A stretch of DNA of 64,000 bases from Sipunculus nudus (Eukaryota; Annelida; Sipuncula; Golfingiida; Sipunculidae), in the NCBI GenBank assembly GCA_026874595.1, contig CM049306.1:34922019-34986018 (forward strand). The letters are read 5' to 3'. The notes beneath the pieces are model-generated. The model saw nothing but the letters and a program-made list of their open reading frames with translations. It searched no databases and was not told the DNA's origin. A program made the position numbers and the translations under genes. Numbering within the stretch: position 1 is the stretch's first letter; every line of letters begins with the position of its first letter. Below are positions 24,201 to 34,510 of the stretch, in pieces.

Positions 24201-25648
24201 TGATGTGTCTGCTCTGTATTGATGGCGTACAAGTGATGTATATACTCTGCTATTGATGGCGTACATATGATGCATCTGCTCTGTATTGATGGCGTACAAG
24301 TGATGTATCTACTCTGTATTGATGGCGTACAAGTGATGTATATACTCTGCTATTGATGGCGTACATATGATGTATCTGCTCCGTATTGATGGCGTTCATG
24401 TGATGTATCTGCTCTGTATTGATGGCGTACAAGTGATGTGTCTGCTCTGTATTGATGGCGTACAAGTGATGTATATACTCTGCTATTGATGGCGTACATA
24501 TGATGTATCTGCTCTGTATTGATGGCGTACAAGTGATGTATCTGCTCTGTATTGATGGCGTACAAGTGATGTATCTACTCTGCTATTGATGGCGTACAAG
24601 TGATGTATATACTCTGCTATTGATGGCGTACATATGATGTATCTGCTCTGTATTGATGGCGTACAAGTGATGTGTCTGCTCTGTATTGATGGCGTACAAG
24701 TGATGTATATACTCTGCTATTGATGGCGTACATATGATGCATCTGCTCTGTATTGATGGCGTACAAGTGATGTATCTGCTCTGTATTGATGGCGTGCAAG
24801 TGATGTATCTACTCTGCTATTGATGGCGTTCATGTGATGTATCTGCTCTGTATTGCTGGCGTACATGTGATGTATCTGCTCTGTATTGATGGCGTACAAG
24901 TGATGTATCTACTCTGTATTGATGGCGTACAAGTGATGTATATACTCTGCTATTGATGGCGTACATATGATGTATCTGCTCCGTATTGATGGCGTTCATG
25001 TGATGTATCTGCTCTGTATTGATGGCGTACAAGTGATGTGTCTGCTCTGTATTGATGGCGTACAAGTGATGTATATACTCTGCTATTGATGGCGTACATA
25101 TGATGTATCTGCTCTGTATTGATGGCGTACAAGTGATGTATCTGCTCTGTATTGATGGCGTACAAGTGATGTATCTGCTCTGTATTGATGGCGTACAAGT
25201 GATGTATATACTCTGCTATTGATTGCGTACATATGATGTATCTGCTCTGTATTGATGGCGTACAAGTGATGTATCGGCTCTGTATTGATGGCGTACAAGT
25301 GATGTATCTACTCTGCTATTGATGGCGTTCATGTGATGTATCTGCTCTGTATTGATGGCGTACAAGTGATGTATCTACTCTGTATTGATGGCGTACAAGT
25401 GATGTATCTGCTCTGTATTGATGGCGTACAAGTGATGTATCTACTCTGCTATTGATGGCGTTCATGTGATGTATCTGCTCTGTATTGATGGCGTACAAGT
25501 GATGTATCTACTCTGTATTGATGGCGTACAAGTGATGTATTGCTCTGTATTGATGGCGTACAAGTGATGTATCTACTCTGCTATTGATGGCGTTCATGTG
25601 ATGTATCTACTCTGCTATTGATGGCGTACAAGTGATGTATCTACTCTG
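21251..25648 (+). repeat. tandem 2,196-bp higher-order duplication, apparently identical
   Basis: Every rare variant in 21251-23446 recurs exactly 2,196 bp later: TATTGAAGGCG (21594/23790), TGATTGCGTAC (23022/25218), TGTATCGGCTC (23074/25270) and the truncated GATGTATTGCTCTG (23338/25534). All open frames in the first copy have sequence-identical partners shifted by 2,196. I saw no difference in the stretches compared. The left border differs at about 21250 (ATAC versus CTAC) and the right border at about 25649 (GTATTG versus GCTATTG). Confidence 0.95.
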
Positions 25649-25735
25649 TATTGATGGCGTACAGGTGATGTATCTACTCTGTATTGATGGCGTACAAGTG
25701 ATGTATCTACTCTGTATTGATGGCGTACAATCTAA

Positions 25736-26427
25736 TCTATATTGGGGAGGGGGAGGGGGAGGGGGTCCTACCTTCTCAGTCGCCGCAGACTTTTTTAATT
25801 GTTTAAGACCATATTTTGCATCCTGGACAAGCCGTCTTTTCCGGACTAGGGGACCTTTGTTTTTAGATTTCTCGTTAGTCCTTTTAGGTTTCTTATTCCT
25901 TTATCCTGAGTCCTAGATCCGTCCCTAAACTCTGATAATACACCGGCTCTTTATGATCTTGTAAAGTTTCCGCTTCCATGTTTCCTTATTACATGGACGT
26001 ATATATTATAATTCAAAATATAATATTTATTAATAATAACTTTGAAATACATTTTTTTCAGAGATTTTGCATCTGTTTGTTATCGGGGAGTGCACTTTCG
26101 CTCGTGTAGGATTTTCCATGTGATATTATATTGATATCTTTTAATTGCTATATGTGCGTTAGTTTCGTATTTTATTAACTAACTGCATTTCAAAGTGAGG
26201 ATTCTGATTATTGAATTTAGTTTTATAGGTGTTCTGCGTCGAACCTTAAGATACATACTTGGATATACGTAGACCAAAAACAATCCGTTCTACATAACAT
26301 AACATAACATTTGTATAAACATATAATATTATTATCATTATTATTATTACTTTGAAAATCGGCAGATATAAGGACAGGCAGGTATGTTTACCTATTCGTT
26401 TTCTTCTTTTGACTTCTTTCTAAAATT
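25736..26427. other. G-rich junction and unassigned DNA
   Basis: 25744-25767 is a GGGGAG-type run at the satellite edge. CTAGATCCGTCCCT near 25913-25926 resembles a decayed right end of a CAGGGGCGGATC-type element, so 25744-25926 may be an element remnant truncated by the satellite. 26291-26312 is (ACATA)n. Confidence 0.45.
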
Positions 26428-27525
26428 TTAAAGGTCCAGCCGCACTAGTGACAACGACCGGTCACCACTTCATACGACCTGCCGTCGTGGGAAGTCGGGC
26501 ACAATCCTATGGCGTTCTTACAACAAGTCTGTGGTGGTCGAGCTATACCGAGGTCCTCCCAACGGCTGGTCTCGCCGTGAGTAGTCGTTGCAAATCGTCA
26601 GTTGTCTTAGCGGTCACAGACTATATTGTGCGCTGTCTTACGATGGTCTTACCCAGTCGCAACTTACAAGATGCCTCTACGATCAGCGATCGGTTATAAA
26701 GGTAATACTCTCACGACCGCCGTGATAGTCGGCCTTATATGTGTAGTCGCAAGATTGTCATGGATGGCCTAACATCGGGCGAACGTTAAGATCGCCAAAT
26801 GAGAAGTTCGTGAGATCACATGTTTCCCTAATGTGAACGTTTCTGTTTTTATCCTAAATAGTTGCAGCCAATCGCCACGACTTCTTTTACCTCCGACTAG
26901 TCGGGATCTCAGGCGATCGTACTTAAAGCCCGTGTCTCACTTGGCTGCAACAGCTTTGAGACAAATTGCGAATGCATTCGCGAGAGAGTCTCAAAAGTGT
27001 CTTAATACATTCGCGGCGGTTCTCAATTTCCTCGCGTGATTCGCAAAGTGTCGCTAACTTGTCGCACAAATTTTGAACATGTTAAAAAAAGTCGCAACAC
27101 AAGTTATCTCGCAAAGTAGTCGCAGAGGCGCCGCTGGTGTCTCAACCCCGTCTCAAACATGTCTCGAACTATTCTCAAGTCAGATTCCGCGAGTCAGGAG
27201 GTGCGAGAACTGTGAGACACCTTTGAAAGGGGTTTGCGACCTATGCAACTACATTGCGAGTATTTGGAGATAAAAATGAGAATCTGACATTATGGTCGCG
27301 AATTGTCGTGCGAATATTTCACAAAAATCGTGTGAATATCTTGTGAACATCGCACGACATTCGCGAGACGGGTATACGAACTCCAGCCGAATTTTAGGAC
27401 AAACACTCGTACGATGTTCGCAAACGTCTCGTAAGTTCAATTCAGTGTGATTGCAAGTTAAAAATGTCGCTAATTCGCTTATTTTCTCGCAATTATCTTG
27501 TCTCCAACTAGTCGCAAGCTGTCGC
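26428..27525. repeat. degenerate short-word DNA (GTCGCAA/CTCGCA/CGACC words)
   Basis: About 1.1 kb, CpG-rich in contrast to its surroundings, built of loosely repeated words: AGTCGCAACTTAC, TAGTCGCAAG, AAGTCGCAACAC, CTCGCAAAGTAGTCGCAGAG, TTGTCGCACAAA, TAGTCGCAAGCTGTCGCAGC. There is no fixed period, so it is not a simple tandem array. It begins AAAGGTCCAGCCGCAC and ends against AGCCCAGTGAGATACTACC, both resembling the right terminus of the adjoining element (27526-29410). A part near 26649-26745 resembles 49367-49455. No gene is credible here; frames are open only because of composition. Confidence 0.7.
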
Positions 27526-27754
27526 AGCCCAGTGAGATACTACCTTAAAGCTCAAATGAAACGATTTGGCCAAAAATCACAAAAAGTCGCTATTCCAGTA
27601 GTATATATCTTAAATTAACATTTGATACATGAATTCCGACATTATTTATTAGAAAACTCATGATAAAACCAAAATATATTGGAGAGATCACGCTGTTCAC
27701 GGAATCTGCCGAGCTCAGTGCTGCAGCACGCAGCAGCTGGGCTGGCACAACGTG

Positions 27755-27762
27755 TGACGTCA
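27755..27762. promoter_or_regulatory. CRE octamer TGACGTCA
   Basis: Perfect palindromic CRE inside a GC-richer stretch. A CGACGTCATTTGAC, an AACGTCATCTGAC and two ATTGG (inverted CCAAT) pentamers lie at 28197-28300. CREB/ATF sites in animals have this form, but there is no transcription unit to attach it to. Confidence 0.25.
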
Positions 27763-29198
27763 TAGCAGACAAACACGGTCACTCAGTCAGGAGTGCGGGC
27801 CCTGGTCACTGTTCAAGTGTCAGCGGCAGAAGCTCTGGTCCGGTCCCTGAAATGGCTAGCTTTCTTGTGGATTAGGACGGATTAAGCAAGGTTCGAAATA
27901 AGCGGTATCGCATCGCAATTTACGACGCAAAATGGACCCATTGTGAATCATTTTCTTTAACTGTTGTTGTGTCTGCGAAACAAATAAATGCACGTCTTGC
28001 CTTTTTCGGAGAGCGATTTTTTGGAACACCAATTGATGCGTGATGAATTCAACCGAAAACAATATTACACATTATTAAAGCAGGCATAAGACCGCGGCAT
28101 TCGGGCTTCAATGAACAATGTATAAACAGACAGGTGCTTGCTGCCCAAGTTTCCAGGAAAAGCTAATCATTATTGACACTGTGACACCTGATCCACAAGC
28201 CTATTGGCTGACATTGCATCGACGTCATTTGACCCATGCGTCCATTGGTTGATCTCGACCTTATTTGAATAAACGTCATCTGACCTCTGACCCCGCTGGT
28301 CGTTGTGATTTTGCACTGACAAAAAAGTTCCGGCTTAGTTGGACTGCACAGGACATGAAAACTTTCACCAATGTCAGTCAGAAAGCGTAATATTTGTTAT
28401 CATTATAGCAAAGTAAATTATCCACACTCAATAAACGGTCCGTATGCACTTTCATTGTGCCCGTTTTTACCGTTTCATTCAAATCAAAACCAGGCTTATA
28501 AACAATGTGCCGTCGATGTGAATCTTTTATATCGTCAGTGACAATACAACATTACATGTCTGTCAAATTCCAGATAACGATTTTCATCGGGAAAATGCGG
28601 TGAAAAAAATAAAACAAATAATGTGTTATTTTGTCTTATACTCCTATTATCTGGTCCGCTTTTCCGGGTATTTCGTCCTGTTACATGGGCATGACATGCT
28701 CACATATAGGCATACCCGCCCGTGGTACCGAGACGTGGAATTGCCATAAAAAAGTCCCACACACGTATCAGGAAAAAAACGTGTTTATGTTTTGAATTAT
28801 ATTTGGAAAGTTATCCGTCATATTATAAAAATATATTAACAGCCCATTTGAATTGACCTCTAAAATGAACTTGTCATGTTTCTATAAAGCAGACTGAGTG
28901 ACACATTGTTATAGGGTGTACATACTATCGATGTCAGCTGCACACCGTGTTGTTAAACGATCTTCCTAACTGTCTTCACAGGACATCTATATAGACTTTT
29001 ACTCTTTGGGTGGAAAATGCAAACATTTATAAAAGAAATACGATGAAAATATAGTATTCATTGAACAGGTATGTCTTAAGGTATCAAGAACCGCATGTTT
29101 TTCCGGGACAAGAACAGAGACAGTCGGGCGTGACACGCGTGTCTACACAGTGAGTGACCGGGGTTGCTGCAGCCAGGCACTGAGCTGTTTGTCTGCTT

Positions 29199-29206
29199 TG
29201 ACGTCA
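29199..29206. promoter_or_regulatory. CRE octamer TGACGTCA
   Basis: Perfect octamer. Its context TCTGCTTTGACGTCACAGG closely matches the context of the site at 11490, so the motif may simply be carried by a dispersed repeat. Confidence 0.2.
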
Positions 29207-29450
29207 CAGGTCATCAAGACGACGGGGCCAGCCGAATGGCCATTTGAATGCAACGGTCACTTCTTGACAGTACAACACCTCAAAATATTCATAATTAAAA
29301 GAATATTTTTAACAAGTATTCAAACGTTTAGGGGTAATATTACATGGCTAATCTAATTATGTATTAGGTGAAATCGTTTCATTTGAGCTTAAAGGTGTGA
29401 CTGGGCCTTTGGTTATGTATATTGGTGCCATTACAACACGCCGAAGTAGT

Positions 29451-29998
29451 TAAAGGGACATAATCAGGGGCTAAGTTATTCCTATTTTTTCACACTATCA
29501 GTTCAGTTTTACACTATGTAACTGTTTCCAAGCAAAACCATCCCAGCACACGGTCTCATTTCCTTGCATACGGCTGTTTAACCCCATGTTATGGCTCTGC
29601 TTGTTGGTAAACACAGTCTGTTTACCATGACATGGCCGCGTGACCGGAGGTCCGATTAAGACTGGCCACACGCGGTTTTTCAGCCAGCAGAAACATGTAT
29701 TACATTTTTTTTTCCAAGTCAGTCAGGGCATCTCCTGATTGACACTTGTTTGGACTCAGCGTTGCACACGGCCCCATGCGCTGTGTTTATGTTGGCACCT
29801 GTCATCGCGCCCGGTCCACTGTTATTAACATAAGATAAAATAAGATAAGATAACAATTAAAAAAGCGAACATTCGTTTACAGGAGAAAGAAAACGGTTTC
29901 AGAGCAATATTTTGACAGGTACAGATTTATTTTAAAGGGAAGAAGCTATTTTTTGTGTTAACTCAAAATTCTTTATGGATGATTGGGCCCCTTTAAGT
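29451..29998. mobile_element. interspersed element with TTAAAGGG ends, copy 1 (partner 55926-56375)
   Basis: Starts TTAAAGGGACATAATCAGGG and ends GATGATTGGGCCCCTTTAAG, approximate inverted ends. It aligns along its length with 55926-56375, sharing CATCCCAGCACAC, TTGGTAAACACAGTC, GACCGGAGGTCCGATT, ATCGCGCCCGGTCCAC and AAACGGTTTCAGRGCAATAT. The copy here is about 100 bp longer. No open frame is shared, so it is non-coding and non-autonomous. Confidence 0.75.
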
Positions 29999-30417
29999 AA
30001 TACTTCACCTGTGGCATTCCTGTCTGTTCTATATTTTGTTGAGTATAAATAATGTTTTGTTCTAAGGGAAATACAAATTACAATGTTTCCATTAAATTCC
30101 AATACACCTAAAACGTGGTACTTAAAACTTACTTTACATGGATTGTACAATTGGTTATTATAACTAAAGCTAGACATTTGCCCTGATACATATGGTGGCG
30201 TTCCATATTAACAGAAATAGTTAACGTTTACTTGTTACATAGAGTCAATAGTATTCAAATAAAATGCACAAAATGGTTATTTTTTTTATAAATTTCAGTA
30301 GTTGTTGGGTTTACGGATTTGGGATCCCAGTGAAACACCTGCAAGGTCATCAGAGATTGATAGTTATCCACATGTGTAGCCATATTGACATTTCTAAGGA
30401 AATTTCTACACCACATG
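29999..30417. other. unassigned DNA with a short repeat at 30131-30165
   Basis: TTTACATGGATTGTACAATT followed by GGTTATTATAACTAA recurs at 36256-36290 with few changes. Nothing else was recognised. Confidence 0.5.
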
Positions 30418-31128
30418 TGCATCATATGCACGCCAGCTATTGCAGAGTATATACATCATTTGTACGCCATCAATTAAGAGTAGATACATCACTTGTACGC
30501 CATCAATACAGAGCAGATACATCAAATGTACGCCATCAATACAGAGTAGGTACATCACATGTACGCCATCAATACAGAGTAGATACATCATATATGTACG
30601 CCATCAATACATAGTAGATACATGACATTTACGCAAGCAATGCAGAGTGGATACATCACTTGTACGCCATCAATACAGAGTAGATACATCACATGTACGC
30701 CATCAATACAGAGCAGATACATCAAATGTACGCCATCAATACAGAGTAGGTACATCACATGTACGCCATCAATACAGAGCAGATACATCATAAATGTACG
30801 CCATCAATACATAGTAGATACATAACATTTACGCAAGCAATGCAGAGTGGATACATCACATGTATTATAGTTTCAGGTATACTATTCTTAATCCAATAGC
30901 ATCATATGGGATGAAAACTTTTAGTAGATATACGTCAATTGTAGGCCATCAATACAGAGTAGATACATCACATGTACGCCAGCAATACAGATTAGATACA
31001 TCACTTGTACGCCATCAAAACAGAGTAGATACGTTACATGGACGCCATCAATACAGAACTGATACATCCCAAGTACGCCAGTAATGCAGAGTAGATACAT
31101 CACATATGTACGCCATTAATACAGAGTG
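30418..31128 (-). repeat. inverted block of the same 33-bp minisatellite
   Basis: About 20 units of the 16.5-25.7 kb minisatellite lie here in reverse complement (TACGCCATCAATACAGAGTA, GATACATCA). The units are more diverged than in the main array, with variants TTTACGCAAGCAATGCAGAG and CATCATATATGTACG. A 200-bp higher-order repeat is visible: the TTTACGCAAGCAATGC variant occurs near 30628 and 30828. About 60 bp of unrelated DNA (30863-30925) splits the block in two. Confidence 0.97.
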
Positions 31129-31767
31129 TGTCAGATATTTCTCGTGAAAATCTCTATTATAGTCTTGTGAATGACCAACGGTCAATTTCTATATGACCCA
31201 GTTCACACTCAAAAGGGACAGTTAATCTCCAGTTTTAAATTTTATGGACCAGGACACAAATCTATCAGTCAGTTATTATCTATAGATTTAATTATGGCAA
31301 TAAAGAAGAAATTACCATTGTTTTAATACAAATATATTTAAGATAATTGATATAAACCAACGCATATTAGTATTTAATTATATAAGAAAGTGGGCAGTTT
31401 CCTAAACCAGTTCACTTGCTCACACAGTACATGTATTTTAATCAAAATCAGTGCTGATATCAGCCAGGGTATGTATTTCAACAGCATTTATGTGAAAAAC
31501 ATTAAAATATTTTAAATTGTCTGTCTAGATATTTTTAGATTGTTTTTTTATATTTCTACACTCTGTTAACAAACGTGAAACATGTTATGCGGATGAAAAC
31601 ATGTGTTAAACAAATCTGCTTTAAAATTTCTTCTCAACAGGAGTTCTGATACTGATATGTTAGCATACAATCAGTGGAATTATCCCTATTCTATGACCCT
31701 GCATGGCTATGGAATTTACACATTCTGTAGTTATCAAAATTTTATACAATCTTTATCAATAATATCA

Positions 31768-31769
<2 letters not shown>
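31129..31769. other. unassigned AT-rich DNA
   Basis: No gene, repeat or element boundary recognised. Confidence 0.5.

Positions 31770-31847
<78 letters not shown>
31770..31847. repeat. compound (CA)n(TA)n microsatellite
   Basis: (CA)14 at 31770-31797 followed by (TA)25 at 31798-31847. Confidence 0.97.
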
Positions 31848-31848
<1 letters not shown>

Positions 31849-33361
31849 CCTAGCACTATCTTGGTCCCAGTAAATTTTCATTCAGATTTTAAAAAAAAAA
31901 AACAGAGATAAAAATTTACATCCATATGGTTTCTGAATCAAGCTGGGCTCTCTAATCTGCATGCAGCTTGTCCAGCATCTATAGTTGGCAGGCCAGGACC
32001 CCACCATGCACAGCAGGCTGACCACTTGTTTCTTCCAGAGAGCAGCAGAACCAGCCACCAATGTTTTGGATGTTGGTGTTGCGTGCACTCACACTGACTG
32101 TCTATCACATTCAGTCTTAATTAACGAGGTCTTAAAGAGACCCTTGGCCTGTCTCCTGTGTACATGCAGGGTGTGTGAATACGAGTAACAAAATCCCACT
32201 GAAACAGGGGCAACACAATTTACCAACAGTTTTGACATTATTGCTTCTTCAGGGTTAGTATTAAGAGTAGCTAAACTCTTAATTCCACAGTTCTAACTAT
32301 CGTCCATACCAGATAATTCTAAGTTCGAGTCTGACTGAAAATGATTTTCTTGATAAAAAATCACGAAACTTGGAAATAAAACACCGGGATCAAGCTGGAC
32401 TCGACTGATCTTTTTTTCAGCACTGGCCTAGTTTAATTTAAAGCTAGTCCGAGTCTCTAGAATAGTGTACTGGACAGTTCAGTTTTTTATGTGTGAGACT
32501 GTGGTGTAAAGACAAAGACAGGAACAGAAAAGCCTCTCAAAAAAAATATATAATATAATATAATATAATTTTGTTAATATCCCTGAAAATGCATATTAGG
32601 GCAAAAGTTCACAAGAGCCTAAAATGATTATTAGCATTTTAAAATCAAGTTCATTTTTTTTAATATTTTATATACATCTTTATTAATTCCAATTTATTTA
32701 ATTCGTCTATTTATAGCATTATGTGTGAACACAGCATGTTTGTTTGTTTAAGATGAGAATGTTATCACACTTTATTTAAACTAGAATGAGTTTGTTTAAC
32801 TCCATAGTTTGTAAAGTGTAGTTCTTCTTGGTCAATATTCACCACTTTATTATATATTTAATTTATAATACTATAGCTCATTCTATAGTTTCTAATTAGT
32901 AATTTTTTAAATGTACACGATTTTTTGTACCCATATCAGTATTTATACATATGTACATACCTTCACACATTGTAAATAGGTAATAATCACAAAAGTTATA
33001 GACTGAAGATCCGGTTCTGCGCTCCATAAAAACATGCCTGAGACAGAAAAAAAAATAGATAGTGAACTGCTTATAAGACTAATCTGCTAGTGAAGGAACT
33101 GAGCGTTGATCAGCCTTGAAAACTTGCCTGTGCACATAGACCTGTGCATGCACATACCAGAAAGCCAACTAGCAATGCATGCCCAGAAGTGACACAGACC
33201 TTATAGCGCTGACCTACAATCCACAGACACTAGTAATTACAGTTGTGCATGTGGGCAGTCAGGCCAGTGCTGGACCGCAGTGAGGTGGTCAGATAAGATG
33301 ATAAAGAGATGTATGTAATTAACTGTGGGGATCAATTCAGAGAGAGTTAAATTTTTTATAT
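31848..33361. other. unassigned DNA
   Basis: No supported gene. A GC-richer patch at 31950-32170 is open on both strands but shows no recognised domain. (TATAA)n lies at 32541-32570. Confidence 0.45.
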
Positions 33362-34221
33362 TGTTACGGAACCTAAAATCAACAGATCAAGTAGTCGTGA
33401 CGATTAATAAATTTTGTAATGGAGATTAAAAAAAATCAGATTCTGTAACACTAGGCAGCGTGAAAAGAAGTCAGTGGTATTTTGTTAACAAATAATTATA
33501 ATTTATTCTTTAAAAAAATCCTAACATTACAATACACTAAATCAATACACTTGCACAGTATAACAAAAGTACAACAGTAAATCAATACAAGAATATAAAT
33601 AAAGTGTACAGTACCTGGATACCACCACTGTCACAGCGACAACAAGTCCTTTAAAGCATATAATCCAGATGAACAGTTCACATAAATCTTCTCAGAGAAT
33701 AACAGTCCAGTTCAATCACAAAATCAATTTGTTGTAATCCAAAAGTGAAGTTCTTGTTATAATCCCGAGAGCAAACTGAAGACTATATGAGATTCGTCAC
33801 AAATTTAGAAGAAAATCTAAAACTGCCGCAATTATCGATAAAGGTCAACAAACTGACTAACACTCTTCTGTGTCCGCTGGAATATTGCTCTCTTCTCTCC
33901 CGGCCCTAAAACACAGCCCCTTATTTATAACTTTTCACCTGAAGCCGAGAACTTTCCATTTCCCGAACAATCTAAAGAACCCAATAATACACAGTACAGG
34001 AAACATCTGGAACAACGAACGCTGTGTTTCTACATACCAGGGTTCACACGTCGGCCGGCCTGGCTCGCCCAGGCGAGATAGCCCCAGACTAGCATGACCG
34101 CTGTGTTTACACGTCAGACCCCACGCGTGGGCCGGGCTATGCCGCCAAAGCAACGGACAATGCTAGCGCTGCACATACACATGTAAGACTGCTGCATACA
34201 ATAAAAGAGACATCTGTAACA
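33362..34221 (-). mobile_element. solo LTR-like sequence, copy 1 (860 bp)
   Basis: Bounded by TGTTACGGAACC and CATCTGTAACA, giving inverted TGTTAC/GTAACA ends. It aligns end to end with 61025-61895. The reverse-complement LTR sense is inferred from the related copy at 37448-38144, where TATATAAAGGGGC precedes the downstream half; here the matching TATA-like element is TTATAAATAAGGGGC on the minus strand near 33920. ATAT flanks both ends, too AT-rich to prove a duplication. No gag/pol lies next to it, so it is a solo LTR or an LTR-like element. Confidence 0.8.
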
Positions 34222-34454
34222 ATATAAATTCCAGTTGCCTTCTTCAGAAATAAATACATTTTGCAATTTTTAAGGATTGCTCTTTACTTTGTAAACATAC
34301 AAACACATTTTTAAGCAGGCAGTAGACAAAGCAATAAGTCATAAGCCTTATTCGTGAAACAAACTGGAATAAACAGTACACCATAAACATAGTATTTGTC
34401 TAGCTATCTGTAGTATAGATAAGAAATCTAATTGTATATTTCATAAATTGAATT

Positions 34455-34459
<5 letters not shown>
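34222..34459. other. unassigned AT-rich DNA
   Basis: Short AT-rich spacer between the LTR-like sequence and an AT microsatellite. Confidence 0.5.

Positions 34460-34507
<48 letters not shown>
34460..34507. repeat. (AT)n microsatellite
   Basis: About 48 bp of AT dinucleotides. Confidence 0.97.

Positions 34508-34510
<3 letters not shown>

Larger units (their letters stand above)
16510..25735 (+). repeat. 9.2-kb minisatellite array, 33/34-bp unit
   Basis: About 279 tandem units. The common unit contains TACTCTGTATTGATGGCGTA, CAAGTGATG and TATC (33 bp). A frequent variant reads CTCTGCTATTG and is 34 bp. Positional variants are CAAGTGATG, CATGTGATG, CATATGATG, TTCATGTGAAG and TTCATTTGATTTATA. 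Because 33 is a multiple of three, several frames stay stop-free for hundreds of codons (for example 18795-19439 plus and 19867-20808 minus); these are not genes. Plus-strand frames end wherever a 34-bp unit shifts phase (peptide ...YILCY then stop). The TTCATGTGAAG and TTCATTTGATTTATA variants concentrate in the left and middle, while 34-bp units dominate right of 20.8 kb. The array ends at 25735 in GGGGAGGGGGAGGGG. Confidence 0.99.
27526..29410. mobile_element. element with inverted ends containing CTCAAATGAAACGATTT
   Basis: Left AGCCCAGTGAGATACTACC then TTAAAGCTCAAATGAAACGATTT (27526-27569, given in two parts) is the inverse of the right end, which reads AAATCGTTTCATTTGAGCTT (29371-29390) then AAAGGTGTGACTGGGCCTTT (29391-29410). 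The match is about 40 bp with small gaps. The interior has no transposase frame. It includes GC-richer parts at 27700-27860 and 28120-28340 with CRE- and CCAAT-like motifs. No target-site duplication was identified. Confidence 0.55.

Noticed and set aside
16510-25735. CRISPR array
   Set aside because: Units are contiguous with no unique spacers, and the context is eukaryotic repeat DNA.
33870-34153. Frames at the right side of the LTR-like copy, with a peptide (GLTCKHSGHASLGLSRL) also found at 61706-61918
   Set aside because: The shared peptide exists because both regions are copies of the same non-coding LTR-like sequence.
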